DNA of 64,000 bases, taken from Brachionus koreanus. Its lineage: Eukaryota > Rotifera > Eurotatoria > Ploima > Brachionidae. The notes below the pieces were generated by a model, which had not been told where the DNA came from, ran no database searches, and was given only the letters and a program-made list of their open reading frames with translations. The stretch spans positions 323,538 to 387,537 of the forward strand of contig PJRA01000114.1 in NCBI GenBank assembly GCA_016987375.1. Direction: 5' to 3'. Positions within the stretch are counted from its first letter, which is position 1; the number at the start of each line of letters is the position of its first letter. The position numbers were made by a program, and so were the translations under genes. Below, piece by piece: positions 12,926 to 24,516 of the stretch.

Positions 12926-13624
12926 GAAGATTCAGTCTACTTTCAACAGTAAGAGCTGGATAGAAAAAAATATTATTTATCAATTGCTTAGACTATAAAC
13001 CCAAAATAGTAAAATTATTGATTGAATTTAGTCATACGAATATATGGCCTTGATTTAAAACACTCTATAAAATTAGTTATTAACTAAATCTTGTAACTAA
13101 TGAAATCTAATGAAATTTTTTTTAATTTTTATTAATTACTTAATGCTATACTAAAATTTGATTTCAGTATTTAGTCTCAATATTGAAGAAATTTTTCAAA
13201 TTTGAATTGAATAAATTAGAAAATTTTTTATTATTTTTGCAATAGTTTAATTAAATTTATTTAAAATTTTTGCATAATTATAACATTTTACAAATTTTTT
13301 TCTTCTGTCCATGGGTAAATAAATTTCAATAAATAAATGAATAATTAAATATACATAAAATTGATTTTCTGAAATAAATTTTGTGCTAGTTTAGACTACG
13401 CTTTTCTTCTATCAGAAAAAAAAGAATACATTTTTCTTTCAAATATCTTGTAATTTATTTTTTTAATTTTTCGAGGTTGTTCAAAATTAAGCAATAAAAT
13501 TTTTTAAAAATTTAGAAAAAAAAATTTGTATTTTAGACAGCAAAATTTTTAAAAACTCTTTTTTATTATAAATTAAATTCAAAAATAATAATCTTTTAAC
13601 TATCAATCTATATTTTTAAACTCT
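12926..13624. other. Intergenic, AT-rich
   Basis: No gene or repeat is recognised between the LINE tail and the end of VKORC1. Confidence 0.5.
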
Positions 13625-14479
13625 TTAATTTAAATTGTTCATAAAAATATTCCAGTTATAATAAAATAAAAATCCATTAATAATATATGATAAATTGCAT
13701 ACAATACAAAAGTCTTTTAGAACAAAGTACAAAATATATGCCAAATAAAATGAGCCGATTATCGATAAAGTTGATGAAGAAAATGCCAAAAATTGTATCA
13801 GATTATTTTGATTGTAAAATGCTAAAATTTTTAATTAATTAAAAATTAAATAAACATTTTCTTTTATTTTGGCTCATAGTAAGTATTCCAAATCAGCAAA
13901 AATTGGATCAAATTAAATTATTTATAAAATTTCAAATTCACCTCTTGTTGCTAATAAATATTATTTAAAAATTGCAACTATTTTAAACAATAAATTATTG
14001 AAAAAAAAAATTATTGCTCTGAAACTTATTATTTAGTTACTATTAATTCATGATTAGATAACAAGTAAATATATGCAAATTCTAGACTTTTGGTGATTTA
14101 ACCATGTCATGAGCCAATTTAAAATTATATTTAAAATTACTGAAAATTATCTGTAAAGCATAGAATAGCCCGCCTAAAAGGCTATTTGAAACATTCAAAG
14201 AGCTGTTTTCTCCAAAAAGTTTTCCGACAATTCCAAAGCCTGAACCATATCTGAAATAAAATTATAATAATTTGATTTTAAATTAAATTAGATAATTTTT
14301 GGTTACTTGCTGGTTATTACTTTAGAACAGCTCATTTTGTCATTAATATCGCACAATGCCCTGAACTGACTGGGGTTTTTCAAATACTTTATTTTTACAT
14401 AGTAAGAATAAATGGCTATTATTAAACCAAGAATGCTGCATATATTAATATAAAAATTGAAATCATCTAGAAGACTCAT
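13625..14479 (-). CDS. VKORC1: Vitamin K epoxide reductase complex subunit 1
   Basis: Three exons, 14479-14307, 14250-14141 and 13821-13625, give 159 residues. This is an ER membrane enzyme that reduces vitamin K epoxide and quinone through a Cys relay. The loop cysteines fall at residues 43 and 51 (ALCD...SCS) and the active-site CIVC at 132-135, the same numbering as the human protein. Asn80 and Tyr139 also match. Hydrophobic segments fit the expected four transmembrane helices. The second and third exons are short and would be missed by simple ORF calling. The start codon is 290 bp from that of COG7 on the other strand. Confidence 0.93.
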
Positions 14480-14769
14480 TTTTTTTCGAAACTTATGATA
14501 GATAAAAAGAAAAGTATTGCGCTGCTTTTATAGGAAAATTTCTAGAGTTAATTTTATTCAATTATCTTCTCTGACCTGATATTGATTCCCATTGCAGATC
14601 AATCTAAATTTTAATAATATATTCCAGTCTCCCAATGCTTGTTGATGTAGCTGAAGAACTTGCCTATTCAAATGTTTGGTTAAATTTGTTTTTAAAAAAT
14701 AAATAAAATACGTATCAAAATTTAAAAAACAATCTTGCATTTTTAATTTTTACATTCCATTTGGATACA
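14480..14769. promoter_or_regulatory. Shared 5' region of VKORC1 and COG7
   Basis: Only 290 bp separate the start codons of two divergent genes, so both promoters must lie here or overlap the 5' UTRs. No TATA-like or initiator element stands out from the AT-rich background. Confidence 0.5.
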
Positions 14770-17700
14770 ATGGATTTCTCAAAATTTTCCGATGATGATT
14801 TTGATCTAAAAGATTGGATTAACACTGCCTTACAATCTCAAATAGATACAAACCAAAGCAAAGAGGTATTTTTATCTTGTAAAATCTTTTTGGACTAGAA
14901 TTTTAAAAAAATTTGAAGCAATACGTAGGAACGTTGGTTACCAAACTTCAAGTTCTAATTCAGGTATGAAAATTTTTAAAAATCTTATAGGGAAAAAATT
15001 GTACTCAAACTATAATAGGAAATAAACAATTCCATTGATGAAACCAGTCATCAGACTATTCAAAATTTTCCTCGTGTCCTTCGCGAGATAGATGTGTTGA
15101 AACAGGAAACATTTATGCTAAAAGAACAAATGAAAAGTGTCCGAGACGACTTGCTCAAAGTGGAAAAGAATACAGTTAGTGATTCTATGAAGTTGTTGCT
15201 TGAATTGGACATTGTCAGAACAAATTTGCTAAATGTTCAGGTTGCATTACAAGAAGCAGACAATTGGTCAAATTTAACATCTGATTTAGACTCTATTTTA
15301 GCATCTAAGGACTTGAAAACTATATCAAATCATATAGAATCAATGCAGAATAGCTTGGAATTACTTCAAGATGATAGCATGGATTTTACAAATAGATGCG
15401 CATTGCTTGAAGATTTCAAAAATAAATTTGAGACCATGATAAGTACTGATATAGTTTCTTGTTTCAATTCAAAATCATTATCTTTAAGCAAAAATTATGT
15501 TCAGATATTTAGTCAAATAAATCGTTTAGATAATTTGAAAAAGTATTATTATCAATGCGAAGTGGCCAGAAATTCGGCCAAAATAGTGGAATTAGAAGCT
15601 TACCACGAAAATTCTTTTAAAGAATCACAAGTTCTTTTCAATCTAGAGGAAGAAAACACAAAAGATCTTATTGAAAAAAGCCATAATTTAATGACATTTA
15701 TTTCTTCTTGGCTTGATTATTTGATAACTACATGGCATAATGAGGTAAGTAAAGCTTCTTTTGATAAAAATTTAAAAAATTAGCAATTCGATTCGATTTT
15801 GACGGATTTGTTCCAAAATTTGAGTTTTTGAATAAATAAATAATAATAAAATAATGAAATTGTCTGTTTGCTGAAATTTTCAAAGTAAACGAAAGCCTAG
15901 TTTGCTTCTTATAGAGCTCATTTGGTTAGAAGAACAATGGCGCAGATCTTTTTCCCTTGGATTCAATAAATAAATGAAGGATATCTCTAGTTGCTAGGCG
16001 TTGGCTTTAACATACTTTTTAAGGTAATTTTTTAGCCTTAAAATTTTTTAGTAAGTCTGATCGGCCCAAATAGTGAAATTAGAAGCTTACCACGAAAATT
16101 CTTTTAAAGAATCACAAGTTCTTTTCAATCTAGAGGAAGAAAACACAAAAGATCTTACATAAACAGATAAATATTGGTACATATTTTGGTGAAAATCGAA
16201 TACTCATATCGTTAGCTATATGTCAAAATTCTTATTCTTCTATTTTTTCCAAAATGCCATAAAAAAGTGCATTTTTGTAGTATTTTGACATTATTTTACG
16301 AATTGATAATCAGAAAATTATGATCTGTAGCTTTTTAGGTAGCTAAATTATTCATAAGTTATTTTATGAATAATGAAAAAATATTGCTACATATTAAATC
16401 AAAAAAGAAAAAATCTAGGGCAGACACAGTCCATTCAAAGGGTACTAGTTGCGCCTTTATGTTGGCTGACCGGTGGCTTGACCACGAGTCAGTCGATTTT
16501 ATTTATTTAATTAAAATAAAGAAAAGTTTCAAAAACTTATTTTAAGCAGCAGAAATGGATCTTTTTATACTAAAAGTTCTAATGCCAGGGCGTATGGTCG
16601 TTTACGGTGATATGCGCCTGCGCTTCCGCTGGGTTATCAGCGGATGGCACGTAGAAAACTTTTATGTTAAATATTGTCCGGACGTAGTTGATCATGATGA
16701 CTAGGGACATAAACTTATGCATGGAGTCCCTGCCAGATGAATAGAACCTTGGTCCTTGAGTCAGTTGGAGAGGGGATTGAGAAGTCTCTTCCCGAATCCC
16801 CATCGATTACCCCAAGACCAAACTTGCTAGCATCTGTATAGTAGGTCTTCCAGATACAATTACCCGGATTTCTAAAGAATAAGCTATCTATTTTTAGGAC
16901 AATTGAAAGATACCACCAATACTCGGATATTTTAAGAAGGAAAGCAGAGGCTCCCCTGATCTTTTAATTCCCAAGCCGTCCCATTCCACCCCCAGGAAAC
17001 TTATCTGTTTAACTGGATTTAAAACGGACTTTGCTGTATTTAGCACCCACCCTGCATTTTTTAACTTATGTCTTAGGACACCGATTAGAACCTGGAGGAG
17101 GTTCTTGTCTCGATGTGCAATAATGAGGTCGTCCAAATTTCCCTATGTGTACTTGGTATATCTTTTGATAAACCGAAGTACACAGTTTAGGAGCATTTGC
17201 TGGACATAAGGTGCCAAGCAAATCCCGAAAGGCATCCTATTGAATTGGTAAAATGAACCCCCATAGCCCAAAGTAAATAATAAGTTTGTAATAAGTTTGT
17301 AAAATTTCAGCCTTGTCCGATTGTCTAATCATATTTAAATTTTGATTTGAAAATTTTTCCAAACATTATGACTCACCCGTTTGAATAAAATTTAGAATTA
17401 ACAATAGAAATGCTAAATTCAAGTTTATTTAAAAAAAAAAAATTAAAATTACAATAAAAACTTTAAAAAATAATTATAAAAAAATAAATTATTGACTAAA
17501 TTAATCATTTATTTAAATAAAAAAAAATTACGTTAAAATTATATCTGATCATCTAGAGTTCAAAAGCTTAAATAAATCAGAATTGAATCAGAATTGTCAG
17601 ATTATATATTCTAATTTTTTCCAAACAAAAAAAGATTCAATGGTGCAAACAGCTATTTAACGATTACAATTCAATAGTAATAAATATTTTAAAAAAATCA

Positions 17701-19250
17701 AGTGAAGATTTTAACAAAATCTACCAAACATACCTAGGAAACATGGTGAATTCGTGCAGAGATCATTCCATATTACTGAATTATTTAGCAAAGTATAAAG
17801 AAGAAACTGATCGCTTTGTACAGACATTGCATACTAGCTGCGAAAACATGTCTTTATTATCTCGTAATTTAAATTTTTTTTCTTATTTATTTATTTTTTT
17901 TTTAAATAATTTCATCAAAGAATCGATTCTAAATGATCTCTTATTCAAACTTTTCAAACAATTTTATTTACCTTATAAGTCAATTTTCAAACAATATTCG
18001 AGCATCATTAATAAAAATCTTCAAAAAGAGCTCGAAAAAAATATAAAACTAAACAGCTTTGAAGTTATTGAATGTGTTCAGCTTCTAGATGGTTCAGTAA
18101 ATAAAATTTTTAGTTTATTAGAAAGCGAAATGCAACGCTGCTTGAAGTTAACAAATGGATGTTGTTTTTACATGATGATTGATGCCTTCAAAATGTTTCT
18201 TAAGTTTTATGTAGATGAATTTAAAAGAGTTGTATCCAATTTGAAAGAACGTAGAGTAGAAAACACCACAAAAGATGATGAAGACTGGGACTCGTTTCGC
18301 CACTTTGTCAAAATAATTCAAATAGTAGGCCAGCTGATAATTCGTTATGAAGATTTGGAGGAAAGTCTACAAAGAAATTTATTGAATAATTTTGTGCACA
18401 AAACTCGCCATGGTTCAGTGACCACACCAACTACTCAACAAGCATTCAACTTTGATCATCAAGCTCTTCAGACAAATCAAAATTTACAATCAATAGTTAG
18501 TTTTAAAGAATATTTTTTGGAAGATAATGACAGACTTAAACTAAATGGTTTGATTGCTGCAGTTGAATCAGGTGATGATTACTCAATGATGAAAGATCTA
18601 CTAAAACCACTTTTTTCCTTAAGCGAGCTAGTTCATAAGTTCTCTTTTGAAATAGTCTATGCTCCAATTAAAAAAATTCTGAAAAATTTATCCAAGTCTT
18701 CTATTTGGCAAGCAAATAATACTGGTCTTATGAATAAAGAAACAATACCATTATTTGCCATGGCACCACAAGAATACATTACAAAAATTGGCCAATATTT
18801 GCTCACTTTGCCCCAAAACTTTGAACCATTCACTATGCATGATAGCAATAACTTACTAATTGCGCTTAGAAAAGGAAAATTACCCTATTTGGACGAGAAA
18901 GACTTGAGCGACGATATCACTGCTTGCTGGCTTGACTCAATTGCTAATGCTACTTACACCAATTTAAGTGATGAAATATTAAAAATAGGAAAGCTTGAAG
19001 TAAATTCTCAAAGGCAATTAATTATTGATATTGGTATGATTTAAATTTTAGTTAGTTTATTCAAAACTTAGTTAATTTGTTTAATTTAGAATATATAAAT
19101 AGTGTTTTTGATGATGTTGGACTTAAAGACTATAGTAATTTGTCAAGTATAATAGAATTGTTGAAAGTAAATGAACAAGAATTTGATGAAATGAGTGGCA
19201 ATAAGCCAGTTAGAATAGTGTCTGCCATACGAAAAATGAGAGATTTTTAA
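14770..19250 (+). CDS. COG7: Conserved oligomeric Golgi complex subunit 7
   Basis: Six exons, 14770-14865, 14919-14963, 15019-15744, 17635-17863, 17921-19033 and 19090-19250, give 789 residues, close to the human 770. COG7 belongs to lobe B of the COG tether, which handles retrograde vesicle traffic within the Golgi. The N-terminus (MDFSKFSDDDFDLKDWI), the TSHQ...PRVLREIDVLKQE region and the C-terminal DIEYINSVFDDVGL region follow the human order closely. Intron 3 is 1.9 kb and contains a duplicated piece of exon 3 plus a retroelement remnant. The others are about 53-57 nt. The intron at 17864-17920 is 57 nt, in frame and free of stops, so its retention would not break the protein. An unspliced reading of exon 3 would stop shortly after residue 243. 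Confidence 0.93.
16061..16157 (+). repeat. Partial duplicate of COG7 exon 3 in its own intron
   Basis: These 97 bp match 15574-15670 of exon 3 with about two or three substitutions. The copy has no splice sites of its own and is followed by unrelated sequence, so it is a dead segment rather than an alternative exon. Confidence 0.9.
16560..17270 (-). pseudogene. Retroelement pol fragment (RT-RNase H, DIRS-like)
   Basis: Minus-strand pieces include MPFGICLAPYVQQ, then LDDLIIAHRD (the catalytic DD block), then FLGVEWDG, and finally a C-terminal VPSADNPAEA block like the end of the RNase H region. The order fits a DIRS- or Ngaro-type element. Stops and a frameshift separate the pieces. It lies in COG7 intron 3, antisense to the gene, and is noticeably richer in GC than the surroundings. 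Confidence 0.65.
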
Positions 19251-21026
19251 ATTTTTATTTATTTTTTGTACCACAATTAAAAGATTTCGAATTTTTATAG
19301 ATTAAAACAATTAAAAAAAAACTATTTTAATTTATTTTTTAAAATAATGAAAAAATTTTTAAAAGCTAAAAGAAAAACAAGTGCTTTTGATTCTAAAATT
19401 AAAAAATTAACTTTATTTTTTAGCTTAATAATAAAAAAAAACGATGGTATGTTGAATTAAATTTTACATTTAGAGCTAAAGTACATTTCATTTATTTTAA
19501 ATCTTATTTTAGAAATTTGCTAGATCTTTAAACAGATTTAAAACATTAAAATCTGAATAAAATCAAGATATCTCAACTTGTTGATTATATTTCCTAGTTT
19601 GTTCCTAATCATTAAACCTTCACACTTTTTTCTTGAAAAATTTGCAAGAACTTTGCTTGTTTTATTGCTTCTCAAGTATAATGAATTTTTGAATAACTCG
19701 GTTATGCACAACTCATCTTTTAGTCCGATAATTAGTATAATATGGAAAAGGATGAGTCTTTGCGGCTGTAAAAGGTTATTAATTAATTTGTCTGATAGGT
19801 TTTCAAAATCAAATTTGAAACCTTAAGTAATATAAAATATTATTACGTAATTTCTGAATTTTAACCACATGTCGTTACATATTGGTATTCAGAATTAACA
19901 GCAGGATGTTATAAAATACAATAAAAAGATTTTTTAGCCACACGTCTTTATATATACACCAACATTTATATAATTTGTTTTTAAAAAGAAAAAAGTTAAA
20001 TGTTTTTTTTAGCCAGTTTTTTTTTGTGTTTTAAAAATTATTTTAATGCGAGGAGAAACAGAAAAAAGCAAAGATGTCTTGGTTCACTGACATTCAACGG
20101 GTCCTGTAAATATAGCACTACAAAGCAAAAATATACATGATCGTAATGAAAACTTAAAAGCCAACTAATTTCAAACTTTTGAGTCCAGAACTTTGAGTCT
20201 AATGACAATAATTATCCAATCTTCCTTCAATTGATTTCATCAATTTTAATCACAAACATAAATTGAAACTTTGATGTCGCAGTTCAACTGCAATCAGAAA
20301 TTGGATTATTTAATATTGTAATTATTTACTAAATGAATAATAAATAGTGTGAATTTTTTGTTCTAAAATTTTGTCTATTTTTTGTATTTTTTCATTAACT
20401 AATTAGCTTTATTTTTAGTTAAAATTAGCTTCGAAGATAATTAATAACTATTTTTCAAATGAGTATACCCATGTAAATACGATCACGTTTAAAAAAACGT
20501 AAAATTACGTTTTTAATATAAAAAATGTGAAAAAAACATTTTTTATATTAAAGTTATTTTAGTTAGATTTTGAAATTTTTTTAATGGAAAACATATGTTT
20601 TTAAAACTCTGAACAAGTTTTTTACTAATAAGTTTAATGTCTTAAAATTTAAACACACATTTAAGTCATATAAGTTATAAGTGTAATAAAAAAGTTGATA
20701 TTTTGAAAAATATTATCTATATATAGTTCTTCTATCACTAAATTTTATTGAGTATATTTGTGTTTTTTTTTAGAGAAGAGGTAGAAATTAAATCTTCTTA
20801 AAAACAAACATGTTTACAGATTTAGATTTAGAAATATTAAGGTTCTTAATATCAAATATTAAAATTTCTTTAATTTTATTTGAATTTTAGGGGCTTTTAT
20901 TGAAATTTTTTAATACTAATTACTAATTGCAAAAATGTGTGATTCTGAGTGTCTTTTTTTAACAGTTAATTTTTCGTTTGTCTTTTAAATATGTAAAATT
21001 TATCATCATCTTGCCGAATATTTTAT
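19251..21026. other. Intergenic, AT-rich
   Basis: The space between convergent COG7 and the first esterase. Open frames here are short and low-complexity, with no domain. A MITE-like element follows at 21031. Confidence 0.5.
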
Positions 21027-21250
21027 TTAACACTAGAAGCACCAAGCATTTTTTCAGGTTTTTTTAATTCATAAATATTTTATAAAAAAACTAAAATAAC
21101 TTTATAAAGTAATATCATTTTTTAAAGAAAATTTTAAAATCTACATAATTCAAAAAAAAATATTTATTTGAAAAATCCATTCATAAGATATTAGGATTTA
21201 AAAATTTTTCAAACGAGTCATTTTGACTCGTTTGGTGCTTCTAGTGTTAA
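21027..21250. mobile_element. piggyBac-like MITE with TTAA target site
   Basis: The element spans 21031-21246 (216 bp) and is flanked by TTAA on both sides. Its ends are inverted repeats: CACTAGAAGCACCAA at the left and the exact reverse complement at the right. A second internal palindrome (AAACGAGTCA and TGACTCGTTT around a TTT loop) lies at about 21211-21233. It has no coding capacity. Confidence 0.8.
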
Positions 21251-21324
21251 TAATGAAAAATAATACGATAAGTTTTGTTTTTTATTTTGAATAGAATAAA
21301 TAAATAGTTTTAAAAAATGATATT

Positions 21325-22689
21325 TCAAAAGCCTTTTACTCTGTCAATCATTGCTTTAATGGCTTTTATTTGTTTGCCTTCTTTATTGCCTTTTAACAAA
21401 AACATTTAAGATTTTAAGCTATAATTGGCTATGTTTAAATTTACTGTAATTAGCATCGGAATAGCCCCACCAGTCGAAACAACCATTTGGATTAGAGAAA
21501 AAATTGCTTACTGCTTGTGGATACAATATAATAAAGTTGTTCAAATCAGCGACTTGATTGTATCCAGTATTGGCCGCAAAAACATTTCCGACCTTGTATT
21601 TTCCTTGCAAACAGCCATGGAGAGCTATATGCAAATCACATTCTATTATATATAAATATTAGATTAACTACATGCTTAGCCAGTTACATACCCTGTGTTT
21701 CGCAATTTCTTGGAATGTAAACATATCCAGTTGAATCCAAAGATATCGTGCTTGGTGATAAAGCAAACTCCGATTGATCGAACTCCATCAACTTGATCAA
21801 AATATATTAATTTTCTATTTATTTTCAAAATACGAAGGCATACAGTTCCAGTGGTGGAAGCGCCTGATTGGGGTTTTTGAAGTGTTCTTTCTGGATGCAA
21901 GTGTTGCAACAAATCATAGGCCTGATTATAATTGCAATTGTTGATGTAATTTCCACTTGAAGCACTGCATGCACTACCATAAAAATCAGTTATCTAAAAA
22001 AAAAAGTTATTTACGTTTTAATATTTATGAAGACTTTACCATGGCGTGTCCAGCAGCTAAACCGTAATTTGTCTTAATATTGTTACTATTCATATAATTT
22101 GAAAAAAAATCTTCATTTTTCTTTACAACATCTTGAAAGGAAAAATTTTGAGAGATATTAATTTATTTAAAGAAAAAAATGTACTGCTTCGAACAACGTA
22201 GTCTGATGATCCGCTAAAAATGTATACACGTTGATCCCTTAGATTTGAAAGATTATCAATTAATCCACTGCTGGCATATGAGTTGGCTTTCGAAATAGCG
22301 GTGGCCACATTTGGTGAGAGAAACATATTTGTCATACAGTAAGTAGTAGCACCAATCAATGATCCACCAGCACAATAATAGGGAGCTAAAATTTTTTATT
22401 ATATTTTATTTTTTGAATTTTCTTTTTTATTTACGTCCAGCTATAATCCCTGATCCAGAGATTGTTGCGGAATGAGCTACATGTAATTGATTAGCCATGG
22501 CTCCTCCGGCGGAAATACCACTTACTGTGACTTTCCCAACACTATAGCTTCCTAAAATAAAACTTATTTAAATATTTTAATGATGATATCAAATTTCTAA
22601 AAAGAATATATACCAAGACGAGCAGCATTTATCCAATCTATAAATATAGCAATGAAATATGCAATTGTTAAGAAATGTTTAAAAAACAT
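21325..22689 (-). CDS. Secreted PHB-depolymerase-like esterase, copy A
   Basis: Eight exons, 22689-22614, 22551-22435, 22385-22185, 22131-22040, 21993-21844, 21791-21692, 21642-21445 and 21389-21325, give 332 residues. The first roughly 23 residues are a signal peptide. The lipase box GISAG puts the nucleophile at Ser39, with candidate acid Asp126 (FSGSSD), catalytic His160 (AAGHAM) and the HGC oxyanion cysteine near 256, followed by CFDWWGY. This order, with the lipase box first and HGC late, is that of the circularly permuted fungal-type poly(3-hydroxybutyrate) depolymerases. The substrate in an animal is unknown; breakdown of dietary bacterial polyester is a reasonable inference. It is a paralogue of the gene at 27.3-28.6 kb. 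Confidence 0.85.
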
Positions 22690-23380
22690 TGTATATTAGA
22701 AATTTTTTTTTCTATTAGAATTTGACTAGTTTTATTTATATTGATACGAAGGTATAGTTCTAAATTTATATTGTATTGTTATTAGCACACCCAAAGTTTT
22801 ATGTCAATTGACATGTGTTTGTCAAGAAAAGCTAGATTTAAAAGAATTAATTGAGTAATCAAGTAACAAAGAATATTTTTTTCATATATCAAATACATCA
22901 AGGTTTTAGTATATTCTAATGATAGAGAAAAAAATGTTAATAGAATGTGCTTTTATTAAGTAATCAATGATCATTAGGTTTAAATCCAAATGTTTAAATC
23001 TTTTTTTTTCTTAAACAAATATTGGTTAATTTTTGAATGAGATCATTTATCTTTCTATAAGCTCGATTTCTTGTTAAATTTTTTATTTTTATTTATTTTG
23101 ATTATGCAAAAATGTAACTGAAAACGTTTTATCAAAAATTTATATTTTTTAATTTTATAAAAATAAATTTTCTCATTAACACCTACTAAATTTGATATAA
23201 AAATTAGGTATGTGATTTTAAGTAGAATTAAACTAGAATTTTTTTTATTTTAAAAATTATTAATTTAAAAAAGTTGAATAAATAAAATGTGATCAAGCGG
23301 CAAAATAAAAATAATTTTACATTTTCATATTTTCATATTTTAAAATTTTTTGTGCGATATTTAATTAAAAAATTTCTTAG
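22690..23380. other. Intergenic, AT-rich
   Basis: The upstream region of esterase copy A. No feature is recognised. Confidence 0.5.
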
Positions 23381-23383
23381 CAA

Positions 23384-24035
23384 TTGCTAAGAACTAGTGA
23401 AAAATATGCCAAGGACTGGAAAATTGAATTTAATGCCTCTAGATCCGCATCAATCCGTTTCGAAAAAAAAAGTAAAAGTTCTAAAACTGAATTTAAATTA
23501 AATGGTTCTACGATTCCAAAAGTACAAAGTTTGATTTATCTTGGCCTACCTATTGGAAATCAAAAATCAATAAAGAATTTCGTGAAAAATAAGATGAAAA
23601 AATTTGAAAAAAGTTTTTACTCTATAAATAGTGTTGGATGCAAACCAAAATCAATGAACCCAGAAACTAAAGCTTTCTTATACAAACAGTTCTCTCAGTC
23701 AATCTTTAGATATCATTTAGATAATATTTTCATTAATGAAAAGAGTTTAAAGGAATTTGATATACGACAAAATATTTTAATAAAACGATTTATTGCACTC
23801 AGTAAATTTACTAAAACAAAACCTTTGAACAAAGCACTAAAATTAGAATCAATTAGACAAATTTATTAAAAGCATAAAATATTCTTTGTCAAACAAATTT
23901 TTAATAACCAATTATGTAAAAAAGTTTTTGAATACTTAAGGAAAGATTATAAGATATTTGATAGAGAGAATACTTCTTTTATTAAACAGTTATCAAAAGT
24001 AGAAGATCTGACTCACCCAGTCAATTCGAATTTGA
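23384..24035 (+). pseudogene. LINE reverse transcriptase C-terminal fragment
   Basis: The 161-codon frame at 23384-23869 matches the end of a LINE RT: a SLIYLGLPIG block, then an arm with ETKAFLYKQFSQSIFRYH. After an in-frame stop the same protein can be followed to about 24030. The same family is present at 35460-35930. The catalytic domain is missing upstream, so this is a 5'-truncated dead copy. Confidence 0.7.
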
Positions 24036-24068
24036 TGATGCATCAATGAAAAAAAAAAAAAATCATCA

Positions 24069-24121
24069 AGTTTTCATCGATGAGGAGTGAGCAATTTCAT
24101 AATGTTTCATCGATGAAAACT
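24069..24121. repeat. Perfect 15-bp inverted repeat (hairpin)
   Basis: AGTTTTCATCGATGA at 24069-24083 is the exact reverse complement of 24107-24121, with a 23-bp loop. It follows directly on the LINE fragment and may be its 3' structure or the end of another element. Confidence 0.7.
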
Positions 24122-24516
24122 AAAAATTTCATCGTTTTTTAATTATTTTTTTTTTCAAATTAAAATAAAATTATTCATTAATTTTTTATTTACAAATTTA
24201 AATTGTTTACAAATTTAGTATAAATATTAGCGGGAAAATACAATATATTTAAGTATAGACTACAAAAACTATGATTTTAAATATGTAAAAGTTTAAGTAT
24301 AATAGCAACAAATACAAAATTAAGTTAATTAATATACAAAATAAAAATAAAAATAAGTTTAGTTTTAAAATATTTTTAAAATTAGAAATGAAATATACAT
24401 TTATATAAAAATTTAACAAAATCAGCCAAGTGTAATCATAATTTAAACATCATTAACAAAAAAAACAAAAAGGAAAAATGAGATTTATTTTCTATAAAAG
24501 AGACTAAAATAGTAGT

